Shown here one piece after another: positions 38,190-49,143 of a DNA stretch of 64,000 bases. The translations under genes and the position numbers were made by a program. Below the pieces are notes generated by a model. It saw only the letters and a program-made list of their open reading frames with translations. It ran no database searches and was not told the DNA's origin. The stretch spans positions 1 to 64,000 of the forward strand of contig NZ_VWVU01000005.1 in the NCBI RefSeq assembly GCF_008638365.1, in the 5' to 3' direction. Source of the stretch: Nocardiopsis quinghaiensis. Its GTDB lineage: Bacteria; Actinomycetota; Actinomycetes; Streptosporangiales; Streptosporangiaceae. How positions within the stretch are numbered: position 1 is the stretch's first letter; each line of letters starts with the position of its first letter.

Positions 38190-39263
38190 TCAGTCCTCCT
38201 TGGAGGGACCACTCTCCTCGGAGGACCCGCCCCCGGACCCGTCGGACGGCTGCTCGGGGGCGCCGGAATCCGGGACCTCCGAAACCTCGCCCTCGGAGAC
38301 ACCCTCCCCGGGGGTGTCGGCGGAGCGGCCCCTGCGACGGGAGAGGTACCACCACAGCGGTCCCGCGCCCAGCACGGCGGCGACCACCAGGAAGGGCAGC
38401 AGCCAGCCCACGACCACGGCGACGTCCTGGCCGAACGCGACCAGCGCGCGCCAGCCTCGCTCCAGCCCGCCCAGGAAACCGATGGACTCCTCCGTCGGCT
38501 CCTCCAGGTAGGTCTCCGGGGGGTGCAGGGTCAGGTTCACCGTCGAGTACGCCGTCTGGTCGCGCAGCGTCTCCAGGCGCGCTTGGAACGCCTCCAGCTC
38601 CGACTGGCGTGTCTGGATCTCGTTCTCCACACGCAGCAGGTCGTCGACGTCCTCGGCCTCCTCCAGGTAGCCGCGCAGTGTGTCCAGGGCCGCCTCGGAG
38701 GACTCGATGCGGCTCTCGACGTCCGCGACCTCCTCGGTGACGTCCTGTACCGAGCGCTCCAGGCTGGACCGGTCGCCCAGTTCCGCCAGGCCGTCCAGGG
38801 CCCCCTCGTACTCCTCGCCCGGAACGCGCAGCGTCAGCGACCCCGAGGGGGCGCCGCCCCGGGGAGTGGAGACCGTCTCTGAGGCGACGTAACCGCCCGC
38901 CTCCAGGGCCAGCTCCTTGGCGTGCTCGACCGCCCCGGGCACGTCGTCGACCCGTACCGACAGGTCGGCGGTGTGGACCAGCTGCCGGTCGTCGATCTCC
39001 ACGTCGGAGCCGAGGGGTGAGTCCCCGCCCTCCTCGGCGGACCGCCCCTCTCCGGCCTGTCCCTCCTCGGTCCGCCCCTCGGGGGCCCGTTCCTGGGCGG
39101 CCGAGCGGTCCTCGGCCCCGGGAGCGTACTCGGCGGAGGCTCCGCCACTGCTGTCGGCGGACTGGCCGGAGGAGCCGCAGGCCGTGGCCAGCAGAGCGGC
39201 CAGGCCCAGGGAGAGCACCGCCCGGGCACCCCGACGCGCGGGGAAAAACGCTGAAGTAGCCAT
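38190..39263 (-). CDS. DUF4349-domain lipoprotein
   Basis: The 357-residue product has a lipoprotein signal (LAALLATACGSSG, lipidated Cys near residue 29) and a Ser/Glu/Gly-rich spacer. The DUF4349 domain (about 95-275) includes a long coiled-coil with SRIESSEAALDTLRGYLEEA and ENEIQTRQSELEAFQARLET. One membrane helix (about 280-310) and an acidic cytoplasmic tail follow. The family is widespread and uncharacterised; a membrane-surface structural or sensor role is guessed. It lies opposite the haem genes without evident link. Confidence 0.85.
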   Translation of the reverse strand: MATSAFFPARRGARAVLSLGLAALLATACGSSGQSADSSGGASAEYAPGAEDRSAAQERAPEGRTEEGQAGEGRSAEEGGDSPLGSDVEIDDRQLVHTADLSVRVDDVPGAVEHAKELALEAGGYVASETVSTPRGGAPSGSLTLRVPGEEYEGALDGLAELGDRSSLERSVQDVTEEVADVESRIESSEAALDTLRGYLEEAEDVDDLLRVENEIQTRQSELEAFQARLETLRDQTAYSTVNLTLHPPETYLEEPTEESIGFLGGLERGWRALVAFGQDVAVVVGWLLPFLVVAAVLGAGPLWWYLSRRRGRSADTPGEGVSEGEVSEVPDSGAPEQPSDGSGGGSSEESGPSKED

Positions 39264-39424
39264 GATCCTCCGACGCCCGCCGCCGGGGGCCCGTTGCGGA
39301 ACCGGGATAACGACCGCACAACAGCGGCACGGCCGGACCTCCCGCCACGAGCGCGACCCGGGCCACCGGGCGCCGAGGGGGACGGCGGACCACGGTGACC
39401 CGCGTCATCTGGGAAACTGGAGAC

Positions 39425-40894
39425 ATGCCTGAAGCACCGCACGTCGTCGTGGTCGGGGGCGGGGTCTCCGGACTCACCGCCGCGCACCGTCTCACCGGTC
39501 TGGGCGCCTCCGTCACCGTGCTGGAGGCCGCTGACGCCCCTGGGGGCAAACTGCGCGCCTCACCGGTGGCCGGGGTGCCCGTCGACGCGGGCGCCGAGGC
39601 GGTGCTCGCCAGACGCCCCGAGGCGCTCGACCTGTTCTCCGAACTGGGCCTGGACGAGCGCGTGGTGCACCCCGGCCCCGGCGCCGCCGCTCTCTACAGC
39701 CGCGGACGGTTGCGCTCCCTGCCCAAGGGACAGCTCATGGGCGTGCCCGGCGACCTGCGCGCACTCGCCCGCAGCGGGGTGCTCTCACGGAGAGGCACCC
39801 TGCGCGCCGGGCTCGACCTGGTGCGGCCCCGCACCCCGGTCCGCGGTGACGTCTCCGTCGCCGACTACGTGGGCGCCCGCATGGGCCCCGAGGTCGTCGA
39901 CCGACTCGTCGAACCCCTCCTGGGGGGCGTGTACGCGGGCCGGGCCGACCGGCTCTCCCTGGACTCGACGCTGCCGCAGATCGCGCCCATGGCCCGCCGC
40001 GACCGCTCCCTGGTGCGTGCCGTGCGCACCAGTCTCCAGGGCAGGGGGGCGGCGCCCACCAAGCCGGGTCCCGTCTTCGCCTCCCTGCGCGGGGGCGTGG
40101 CCGGACTCGCCGACGCCCTCGCCGAACGCCACTCCGACAGCCTGCGGGTGGGCTCCCGGGTCCGTGCCCTGCAGCGGCTTCCCGAGGGCTGGCGGGTCCA
40201 CCTGGACAGCGACGAGCGCGTCTCCTGCGACGCCGTCCTGCTGGCCTGTCCCGCCCCGGAGGCCTCCCGCCTGCTCGCCGAGTACGCGCCCGGTGCCTCA
40301 CGCGACCTGCGCGGCGTCGACTACGCCAGCATGGCCCTGGTGACCATGGCGCTGCCCGCCTCGGCCTTTCCCGGACCGGTCACCGGCACCGGCTTCCTCG
40401 TCCCCGCGGGGGAGGGGCTCACCATCAAGGCCGCCACCTTCTCCAGCAACAAGTGGCCCTGGCTGGCCGAGGAACTGGCCCGGGCCAACCCCGGCGACGA
40501 CCTGGTGGTGCTGCGCTGCTCCATCGGCAGGTTCGGCGACGAGAGGGTCCTGGAGCGCTCCGACGAGGAGCTGGTCCGGGCCGCCGAGCACGACCTGGCC
40601 ACGGTCACCGGTATGACCGGGGCACCCCTGGAGAGCAGGGTCACCCGGTGGACCGACGGGCTGCCGCAGTACGCCGTCGGCCACGCCGACCTCGTCGGGC
40701 GCGTACGCGCCGACGTCGCCCGCAGCCCGGGTCTCGGGGTGTGCGGCGCGGTCTACGGTGGCGTGGGGATCCCCGCGTGCATCGCCGACGCCGGCCAGGA
40801 GGCCGAGCGCCTGGTCGGCGCGCTCACGACGAACAGTTCCACCAGCGGCGGCGACCAGACCGCCGGAACGAACCAGCAAGGAGTCAACCCGTGA
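39425..40894 (+). CDS. hemY: Coproporphyrinogen III/protoporphyrinogen oxidase (HemY/CgoX)
   Basis: This 489-residue FAD enzyme starts [17 protein letters not shown], with the dinucleotide-binding glycines at 11-16, and ends with the family block [20 protein letters not shown]. In bacteria with HemQ the substrate is coproporphyrinogen III, oxidised to coproporphyrin III. ATG 39425 has GGAGA close upstream. The stop overlaps the hemQ GTG by four bases (GTGA), so the two are translationally coupled, which fits consecutive action in the coproporphyrin-dependent pathway. Confidence 0.95.
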   Translation: MPEAPHVVVVGGGVSGLTAAHRLTGLGASVTVLEAADAPGGKLRASPVAGVPVDAGAEAVLARRPEALDLFSELGLDERVVHPGPGAAALYSRGRLRSLPKGQLMGVPGDLRALARSGVLSRRGTLRAGLDLVRPRTPVRGDVSVADYVGARMGPEVVDRLVEPLLGGVYAGRADRLSLDSTLPQIAPMARRDRSLVRAVRTSLQGRGAAPTKPGPVFASLRGGVAGLADALAERHSDSLRVGSRVRALQRLPEGWRVHLDSDERVSCDAVLLACPAPEASRLLAEYAPGASRDLRGVDYASMALVTMALPASAFPGPVTGTGFLVPAGEGLTIKAATFSSNKWPWLAEELARANPGDDLVVLRCSIGRFGDERVLERSDEELVRAAEHDLATVTGMTGAPLESRVTRWTDGLPQYAVGHADLVGRVRADVARSPGLGVCGAVYGGVGIPACIADAGQEAERLVGALTTNSSTSGGDQTAGTNQQGVNP

Positions 40895-41601
40895 CGGGCC
40901 AGCAGAACGAAGCCGTCGGCCAGGACGGCACCGACCTCAACTCGCTCATCCGCTACACCATGTGGTCGGTCTTCAAGGCCGAGGGCCTCGACGGGGTCGA
41001 CCGCGCCGCCGCGGCCGACGAGTTGGGGGCGCTCTTCGACAAGTCCGCCGAGCAGGGGGTCACCACCCGCGGCAGCTACGACGTCCAGGGCTTCCGCGCC
41101 GACGCCGACATCATGTTCTGGTGGGTGGGCGACTCTCCCGAGCAGGTCCAGGACATGTACACGGCCTTCCGCCGCACCCGGATCGGCCGGGCCTGCACCC
41201 CGGTGTGGTCGGTCGTGGGCCTGCACCGCCCCGCCGAGTTCAACCGCGGCCACGTCCCCGCCTTCATGGCCGGGGAGGAGCCGCGCGAGCACCTGTGCGT
41301 GTACCCGTTCGTGCGCTCCTACGAGTGGTACCTGCTGCCCGACGACGAGCGCCGCGCGATGCTCGCCGAGCACGGTCGCATGGCCGCCCCCTACCCGGAC
41401 GTGCGCGCCAACACGGTGTCCTCCTTCGGCCTCAACGACTACGAGTGGCTGCTCGCCTTCGAGGCCGACGACCTGCACCGCATCGTGGACCTGATGCGTC
41501 ACCTGCGCGGCGCCAAGGCCCGTCTGCACACCCGCGAGGAGGTGCCCTTCTACACAGGCCGCCGCAAGAGCGTCGCCGAACTGGTCGACTCACTGCCGTA
41601 G
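40891..41601 (+). CDS. hemQ: Coproheme decarboxylase (HemQ/ChdC, chlorite-dismutase fold)
   Basis: The 236-residue protein belongs to the chlorite-dismutase-like family: [50 protein letters not shown] and the C-terminal [16 protein letters not shown] stretch are typical of actinobacterial HemQ. It decarboxylates coprohaem III to haem b. GTG 40891 overlaps the hemY stop, and AAGGAG lies 7-8 nt upstream. The ferrochelatase gene is not in the window. A 23-bp hairpin follows. Confidence 0.95.
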   Translation: MTGQQNEAVGQDGTDLNSLIRYTMWSVFKAEGLDGVDRAAAADELGALFDKSAEQGVTTRGSYDVQGFRADADIMFWWVGDSPEQVQDMYTAFRRTRIGRACTPVWSVVGLHRPAEFNRGHVPAFMAGEEPREHLCVYPFVRSYEWYLLPDDERRAMLAEHGRMAAPYPDVRANTVSSFGLNDYEWLLAFEADDLHRIVDLMRHLRGAKARLHTREEVPFYTGRRKSVAELVDSLP

Positions 41602-41649
41602 ACAGTGCCTTGTGGGGCCCGCTCCGCCAGGCGGCGCTCCGCCCGCCCA

Positions 41650-41701
41650 CCGCACACGACGAGCGCCCCGGACCGGCCTCCGGGGCGCTCGTCGTGTGCG
41701 G
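41650..41701. terminator. Bidirectional 23-bp terminator
   Basis: Twenty-three-base perfect arms (41650-41672 and 41679-41701) with a 6-nt loop sit between convergent hemQ and pssA. It is the longest perfect stem I found in the window. Confidence 0.9.
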
Positions 41702-41709
41702 GCCGTGCC

Positions 41710-42492
41710 TCAGTCCTGTTCGGCGACGGTCCGCCGGGTGGCCAGGACGTAGAACGGGAGGGTGACGATGAAGCCCAGGACGACGGCGCTCATCAGGTAG
41801 ATGAGCGTCTGGCCCGCAGGCAGGCCCATGCCCCACGCGGCCATCAGGGCGACCCCGACCGCGAGGAGGCCCAGCACCGCGTAGGCCTTGCGCCCGCGCG
41901 GCTTGGGGTACTCCATCCGGCTCACCATCAGCCAGGAGATGAGCAGCACCGCCGTCACGCCCGCCATCAGCGGCGGGTCGAGCAGGACCACCGTCACCAC
42001 GGCCATGGCGCCGAAGGGACAGGGCAGCCCGGTGAAGTAGTTCGCGCCCGGAGCCTGGCAGGAGAACCGGGCCAGCCGCACGATGACCGCCAGCAGCACG
42101 GCGCCGCCCGCCGCGACCGGCAGCGCGCCGATGCTCTCGTCCCGCATGGCCCACACGACGAAGAAGAACGCCGGGGCGAACCCGAAGCTGACCACGTCGG
42201 CCAGGTTGTCCAGTTCGGCGCCCATGCCGCTGCCGCCCAGCCTGCGGGCCACCCGGCCGTCGAGCACGTCCAGCGCCGCCGCGACCAGCATCAGGCCCAC
42301 CACCGTGGCCATGGCCGTGCGCGGCAGCGGGCCGACGGCTCCGGCGGCCGCGTGCGCGGACTGGGCCGACATGAGCGCCCACACCGCCAGGAAGCCGCAC
42401 AGGGCGTTGCCGAGGGTGAGGTAGTCGGCCGGCCCCAGACGGAGCCTGGAGGTCTCCTCCCCGGGGGCGGAGACGGCGTGTCCGGCCGCCAC
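41710..42492 (-). CDS. pssA: CDP-diacylglycerol-serine O-phosphatidyltransferase
   Basis: The CDP-alcohol phosphotransferase motif is complete: Asp75, Asp78-Gly79, Ala82-Arg83, Gly91, Asp95 and Asp99 (in DVLDGRVARR and GAELDNLADV). About eight helices follow in a 260-residue protein. It makes phosphatidylserine in the membrane. GTG 42492 follows GAGGGGG closely and lies 7 nt after the psd stop; a TTG inside the end of psd is an alternative start. Pairing with psd confirms the role in phosphatidylethanolamine synthesis. Confidence 0.92.
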   Translation of the reverse strand: MAAGHAVSAPGEETSRLRLGPADYLTLGNALCGFLAVWALMSAQSAHAAAGAVGPLPRTAMATVVGLMLVAAALDVLDGRVARRLGGSGMGAELDNLADVVSFGFAPAFFFVVWAMRDESIGALPVAAGGAVLLAVIVRLARFSCQAPGANYFTGLPCPFGAMAVVTVVLLDPPLMAGVTAVLLISWLMVSRMEYPKPRGRKAYAVLGLLAVGVALMAAWGMGLPAGQTLIYLMSAVVLGFIVTLPFYVLATRRTVAEQD

Positions 42493-42499
42493 GACCCCC

Positions 42500-43168
42500 T
42501 CAGTCGGTGTCAAGACGGGTTTCTCCGGCACGGACCTTCTGGCCGATCTCCACCGCCGGGGTGATCCCGGCCGGAAGGTAGACGTCGACCCTGGACCCGA
42601 ACCGGATGAGCCCGATCCTCTCGCCTTGTTCGACCTTCTGCCCCGCAGCGAGATACGGGACGATACGCCTGACCATCGCGCCGGCGATTTGAACGACCGT
42701 GATCGCACCGATCTCGGTTTCAAGGGTCCAGATGACGCGCTCATTACGCTCGCTGTCCTTGTCGAATGCGGGGCGGAAACCGCCCGGGCGGTGCTCGACG
42801 CCTGTCACCACGCCGGCGAGGGGGGCACGGTTGACGTGCACGTTGAGGGGGTTCATGAACACCGCGACCCGAGTGCGCCCGTCAGGCTGGGGGTCGATGC
42901 TCTGGACGACGCCGTCGGCCGCGGACAGCACCCGCCCGGTCGCCGGGCCCCGGTCGGGGTCGCGGAAGAACCAGGTCATCCCCGCCGCCAGGGCGACCAC
43001 CGGGACGGCGAGCGCCGTTCGGGCCCGGGATCCCCGGGCGGCCAGCGCCGCGGCTCCGGCGGCCCCGAGGGCGGGCAGCAGCCACGGAGCCGACCCCTGC
43101 GCCATGCCCCAACGGGGCCGCGCCGCGGGACGGTGGGAGACGGATGAGAAAGGTGAGTCGTCGGTCAT
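42500..43168 (-). CDS. psd: Phosphatidylserine decarboxylase (short type)
   Basis: The 222-residue proenzyme has an N-terminal membrane segment (about 25-65), then VLSAADGVVQSIDPQPDGRT and MNPLNVHVNRAPLAGVV. The autocleavage site is Gly191-Ser192 in RFGSRVDVYLP, where Ser becomes the pyruvoyl group. It converts phosphatidylserine to phosphatidylethanolamine and is the first gene of the psd-pssA pair. ATG 43168 lacks a strong ribosome-binding site. The 260-nt gap upstream, toward msrB, has no gene. Confidence 0.93.
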   Translation of the reverse strand: MTDDSPFSSVSHRPAARPRWGMAQGSAPWLLPALGAAGAAALAARGSRARTALAVPVVALAAGMTWFFRDPDRGPATGRVLSAADGVVQSIDPQPDGRTRVAVFMNPLNVHVNRAPLAGVVTGVEHRPGGFRPAFDKDSERNERVIWTLETEIGAITVVQIAGAMVRRIVPYLAAGQKVEQGERIGLIRFGSRVDVYLPAGITPAVEIGQKVRAGETRLDTD

Positions 43169-43427
43169 CGAGCGCTTTCGTCGCGGGTCTGTGGGTTCGC
43201 CCGCACACCGGTTACCGCTGTGAGGGTAGGCCCGGAGGCTCCGGGTCGGATGGTGGACGGAAAAACCCCGGCGGACCGGTTACTTTTCGCGCCGCGCCCC
43301 GCGAGCCGACGCGGGTCGGCCGTTGGCGCGCTGGATGTGATTATCCCCGATGCCGCCACGGGCGGACCACGGTCGCACGATGGTACGCCCTAGCGGGTGT
43401 GCGTCCGGCACCAGGATCGTACGACAC

Positions 43428-43871
43428 CTATTCCTTGGGCTCCAGGGTCAGGGCCACGGAGTTGATGCAGTACCGGGCGTCGGTGGGGGTCGCGTACCCC
43501 TCGCCGTAGAAGACGTGGCCCAGGTGGGAGTCGCAGGTGGCGCACCGCACCTCGGTACGCACCGTGCCCAGGGAGCGGTCCTCGCGCAGGACGACGGCGT
43601 CGGACTCGGCCGGGTCGTAGAAGCTGGGCCACCCGCAGTGGGAGTCGAACTTCTCGTCGGAGCGGAACAGTTCGGTCCCGCAGCCCCGGCAACGGTAGAC
43701 CCCGGTGGTCTTGGTGTCGACGTAGGCGCCGGTCCAGGGTTGCTCTGTGGCCGCCTGACGCAGCACCGCGTACTCCTGGGCGCCGAGTCGCTCGCGCCAC
43801 TCCTGGTCGGTCTGGGGAATGCCCTCGGCCCCGTCACCGGTGTTCGGGGCCTGGTCCGCTGAGTCAGCCAT
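43428..43871 (-). CDS. msrB: Peptide-methionine (R)-S-oxide reductase
   Basis: The 147-residue enzyme repairs methionine-R-sulfoxide. Zinc ligands Cys61/Cys64 (CRGC) and Cys110/Cys113 (CATC), catalytic Cys135 (RYCINSVAL), and Cys79 in FDSHCGWPSFY as likely resolving residue are all visible. TAGCGT (43883-43878) ends 6 nt before the ATG, so transcription is probably leaderless. It is monocistronic and divergent from a small membrane protein. Confidence 0.96.
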   Translation of the reverse strand: MADSADQAPNTGDGAEGIPQTDQEWRERLGAQEYAVLRQAATEQPWTGAYVDTKTTGVYRCRGCGTELFRSDEKFDSHCGWPSFYDPAESDAVVLREDRSLGTVRTEVRCATCDSHLGHVFYGEGYATPTDARYCINSVALTLEPKE

Positions 43872-44074
43872 GGTATGACGCTACCTCGAATCGGGTCAGG
43901 ATGCCGCCTTGGCACCTCCGATGGCGGAACATCTCATATGGCGCGCGTGACAGGCGAATCCTCCTTAATGGCCATATACACCTAACTTCACTCGGAATGG
44001 CGTTCGGTAACAGAAGCGGAGGGTACGGCTCTAACCAGGGTCAGTGGTCGAACGGTGCACTTGAGGTAGGTGAC

Positions 44075-44506
44075 ATGGCCGTTACAGCTCAACAGGCACT
44101 CGGAATAGGCAGACGACCGCTGCGCGTGGGCAGGATCCGATACGGACTGTGGTGGCTCGACCAGACGACCGCGGGTACGCGGTCGCGGATACGGGCCGCC
44201 GCGGACGAAGCGGCCGCCGTGGGCCGCGAACTGCGCTGGGCCGCCGAGCTCAGCGTCCGCACCACGGTCGTGCGGATCGGTCACGCCAGGCCCGAACCCT
44301 GGAGCGACCGCAGGCTGCTGCTCTGCGCCACGGTGCTCGCCGTGTGCGCGTTGGCGGTCGCGCTCCTCCTGGGGGTCGGCATGGCACGCTGGGCGATGAC
44401 CGAGTCGGACTCCCTACCCTTCGCCGCCGCGGGCGCGCTGGCGGTGGGACTCGTGCTCCTGCCGTTGGTGTACCTGGTGTTCGCCTCCAGACGGGGCGGT
44501 CGCTGA
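44075..44506 (+). CDS. Small membrane protein, function unknown
   Basis: ATG 44075, with GAGG about 10 nt upstream, gives a 143-residue protein. The N-terminal half is basic and soluble (RRPLRVGRIRYGLWWLDQTT); two membrane helices lie at about residues 88-110 and 118-138. I do not recognise a family. An upstream ATG at 43901 would add 58 residues that look non-coding. A 12-bp terminator follows. Confidence 0.6.
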   Translation: MAVTAQQALGIGRRPLRVGRIRYGLWWLDQTTAGTRSRIRAAADEAAAVGRELRWAAELSVRTTVVRIGHARPEPWSDRRLLLCATVLAVCALAVALLLGVGMARWAMTESDSLPFAAAGALAVGLVLLPLVYLVFASRRGGR

Positions 44507-44520
44507 GTCGGTCCGAGAGG

Positions 44521-44550
44521 GGGAGGGGCGCCGGGAACGGCGCCCCTCCC
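44521..44550. terminator. Terminator hairpin between convergent genes
   Basis: Twelve-base perfect arms (44521-44532 and 44539-44550) with loop GGGAAC lie 15 nt after the small membrane protein gene and before the end of the convergent GntR gene. Confidence 0.8.
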
Positions 44551-44623
44551 GTCGTCGGCGGCCGCCCGTGCGCGGGGAACGGCCTCCGCGCCGCCGGAGC
44601 CCGGGGTAAGCGGGCACCCCGTC

Positions 44624-45412
44624 TCAGGCGTCGAAGTCGTAGCTCAGGACGTACGCCGAGCCGTCCATGGTGATCTCGTTGAGCTCCACCGGCCGGTGCT
44701 CGGCGGTCAGCGCGGTGCGGGCCACGTCCAGCACCGGGGTCCCGGGCGCCAGTTCCAGCTCCTCGCTCTCCTCCGGAGCGGGCATGCGCACCCGGATCTC
44801 CTCGGTGAAGTGGGCCGGCGCCTGCCCCAGTTCGGCCAGGCGCGCGTAGATTCCCCCGGGGCCGCTGTCGTGTTCCCGGATGCGCAGGGCCGCCGTGGGC
44901 TCCCCGCCGCCCTCCAGGACGGCCAGGGGCAGGTGCGAGACCGCGTTCTGCACCGGCCGCCCGTCCACCAGGTAGCGTCGCGAGCGCCGCAGCACACCGG
45001 CCCCCTCGGCCAGTCCCAACGCGCGCGCCACGTGCTCCTCGGGCACGGCCTCGTCCACGCGCAGGCGGTCCACCTCGTACTCCCGGTCCTCGTCGTCGGT
45101 CTGCCAGATGGCGCGCCCGTGGCCCCACAGCTCCTTGGACAGGCGAAGGGCCCCGTGCCTTCGCACGGGCCGGAACAGGCGCACGTAGATGCCCGACCCG
45201 CGCACGGCCACGGCCAGGCCCTCGTTGATCAGTACGGAGAGCGCCTGCCTCGCGGTCGCCCGTGCGATGCCGTGACGTTCCATGAGAGCGTTCTCCCCGG
45301 GCAGGCGGTCGCCGTCGGCGTACCGTCCGGAGCGGATCTGTCCGCGTAGTTCCCCGGCTATCTCGCGATAGACCGCAGGGGACCCGTTTTCGGACGTCGG
45401 CACCACGTTCAT
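44624..45412 (-). CDS. GntR-family regulator with UTRA domain (HutC type)
   Basis: The 262-residue product has an N-terminal winged helix (RLPGENALMERHGIARATAR then QALSVLINEGL, residues about 35-70) and a UTRA ligand domain (about 95-255). HutC-type regulators repress uptake or catabolic genes and respond to a metabolite. No likely target is adjacent; autoregulation is possible, because the 178-nt upstream gap contains repeated GCTGTGT and CCAGTGG units. Start ATG 45412. Confidence 0.85.
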   Translation of the reverse strand: MNVVPTSENGSPAVYREIAGELRGQIRSGRYADGDRLPGENALMERHGIARATARQALSVLINEGLAVAVRGSGIYVRLFRPVRRHGALRLSKELWGHGRAIWQTDDEDREYEVDRLRVDEAVPEEHVARALGLAEGAGVLRRSRRYLVDGRPVQNAVSHLPLAVLEGGGEPTAALRIREHDSGPGGIYARLAELGQAPAHFTEEIRVRMPAPEESEELELAPGTPVLDVARTALTAEHRPVELNEITMDGSAYVLSYDFDA

Positions 45413-45589
45413 CCTCTCGACCGGGGGGCCAAGCCGGTAAGCCCCGTCAACGCTGTGTGCCGCTGTGTCCAGTGGGGGGTGTTTCCAGTGGAGGGCACAC
45501 CTCGGGTATGTCCGGTTGCGGGATGGTTCATGCGTGGTTGTGAGGTGGCCGAAACCGGCCGGTTACCGCTGAGCCCCTCGTAGGCGTCC

Positions 45590-46399
45590 CTATTCCCTGA
45601 GGTAACGCGCGAACAGGTTCCCCTCGGCCTCCAGCAGGTGCGCCATCCGCACGGGCGTGCTCTGGGCGGAGGCGTGGTCCGGCGCTCCGGGGGTGTCCGG
45701 CCCTCCCGCGACGATGCGCGGCGCCCCCGATCCCAGCAGGTGCGGGCTCAGGGTGAGGCACAGGTCGTCCAACAACCCGGCCGCCACGAACTCCGCCAGC
45801 AGGTGTGGGCCGCCCTCGGTCAGCACCCGGTACAGTCCGCGCTCGGCCAGGCCGTTCACCACGTGCGCGGGAGTCACCGAGGCCCCGTCGATCACCACGA
45901 GGTCGGCGTACTCGGCCACCTCGCGGCGGCGCCGTTCGGGGGAGTCCGTCGTGGTGAACACCAGGGTGCGCGCGTCCTCGGGGGCCTCCGTCAGCAGCTG
46001 CTCGGGCAGGCCGAGCGAGCGGGAGACCACCGCCACGGCCGGAGTGCTCGGACGTCCGGCGCGCAGGCCGTCCCATGTCCTGCGGGCGCGGACCGGCCCG
46101 TACCCCTCCAGGCGCACCGTGGCCGCGCCCACCAGCACCACGTCGCACAGGCCGCGCAGCACGCCCATCACCTTGCGGTCGGGTGAGGAGGACAGGTCCC
46201 TGGTGCGCCCGGAGGGGCCGATGGCGCCGCCGTCCGCGCTGGCCACCATGTTGGCGCGTATCCAGGGCCGGTGCAGGGCTTCGGGGTAGGCGTAGGCGTC
46301 GGCCAGGTCCACGTCCGTGCCGCCCGGCGAGGGCAGCAGCTCACGGAAGGCGATGGGAGCGGCGGGGGCGTCCGCGCCGCCGGTGTGTGTACTCGACAT
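45590..46399 (-). CDS. RibD C-terminal-domain (dihydrofolate-reductase-like) pyrimidine reductase family protein
   Basis: The 269-residue product has the RibD-C fold: IRANMVASADGGAIGPSGRT near the N-terminus, VVLVGAATVRLEGYGPVRAR with the NADPH-binding glycines, and YRVLTEGGPHLLAEFVAAGL near the end. It is a single-domain NADPH-dependent reductase of the riboflavin-pathway type without the deaminase domain. Whether it serves riboflavin synthesis is uncertain, since no rib genes are near. ATG 46399 is chosen because the upstream frame is not conserved in character. Confidence 0.8.
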   Translation of the reverse strand: MSSTHTGGADAPAAPIAFRELLPSPGGTDVDLADAYAYPEALHRPWIRANMVASADGGAIGPSGRTRDLSSSPDRKVMGVLRGLCDVVLVGAATVRLEGYGPVRARRTWDGLRAGRPSTPAVAVVSRSLGLPEQLLTEAPEDARTLVFTTTDSPERRRREVAEYADLVVIDGASVTPAHVVNGLAERGLYRVLTEGGPHLLAEFVAAGLLDDLCLTLSPHLLGSGAPRIVAGGPDTPGAPDHASAQSTPVRMAHLLEAEGNLFARYLRE

Positions 46400-46558
46400 G
46401 GTCACACAGCTTGGCATCCTCTCCCGTCTGACGGCGGGAGGACCCGGCTGACGGGCCTGTCCGCCGCTGGTGGTCGACGTTTCCCAGCCCGCCCGACGGA
46501 GAGGCCCCCACGTCCTGGCGCCCACGGTGCCCTGGGGCGCTCGCCGCTCCACCGAGTG

Positions 46559-46593
46559 CCCCGGCCGCTCCCCGTCACGGGGAGCGGCCGGGG
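46559..46593 (-). terminator. Terminator hairpin of glgX
   Basis: Seventeen-base perfect arms (46559-46575 and 46577-46593) lie just beyond the minus-strand glgX stop at 46614. The single central base means that the inner pairs must open to form a loop. Confidence 0.8.
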
Positions 46594-46613
46594 GCGCGCC
46601 GCGGCCCGGCGTC

Positions 46614-48776
<2,163 letters not shown>

Positions 48777-49143
48777 AGGCGTCGTCAGTCTCTTGGAGTC
48801 GGGCCTTCGGAAGGTCGGTGCGGAGCGCGTGCCCCTCCCGGCCGGGAAGGGTCCCACGGGCCCGCTCCCCGTCCGAAAGCGTGCGGTCGTGTTTGTGACG
48901 ACTTCTTTCTTCCGCTCCAACCGCAGAAGTATGCCGATCCGGCCGATGATCATTCATCGGCTGTCCCTCTTTGGGGTTTGTCGCTGGAATTATCAGGGTT
49001 AAGGGTGGTAATCGGTATTGGTGTGGTTTGGGGATTTCGTCCGGCGCCCGAACCGGTCCGGGACGCGTGGACGGGGAGCAGCCGGACCGTGGCGGGCCCT
49101 CGCGCCGGGGAGCGCGCCCGGCCGCGCCCCCCCCGGGAACGGG
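48777..49143. other. 367-nt gap upstream of glgX
   Basis: No coding frame is convincing here. The stretch 48960-49030 is richer in A+T than its surroundings and probably carries the glgX promoter, but I cannot fix -35/-10 boxes. The rest is the 3' flank of the acyl-CoA dehydrogenase gene. Confidence 0.4.

Noticed and set aside
43901..44074. Longer N-terminus for the small membrane protein at 44075
   Set aside because: The extra 58 residues resemble translated promoter DNA, and a ribosome-binding site precedes ATG 44075.
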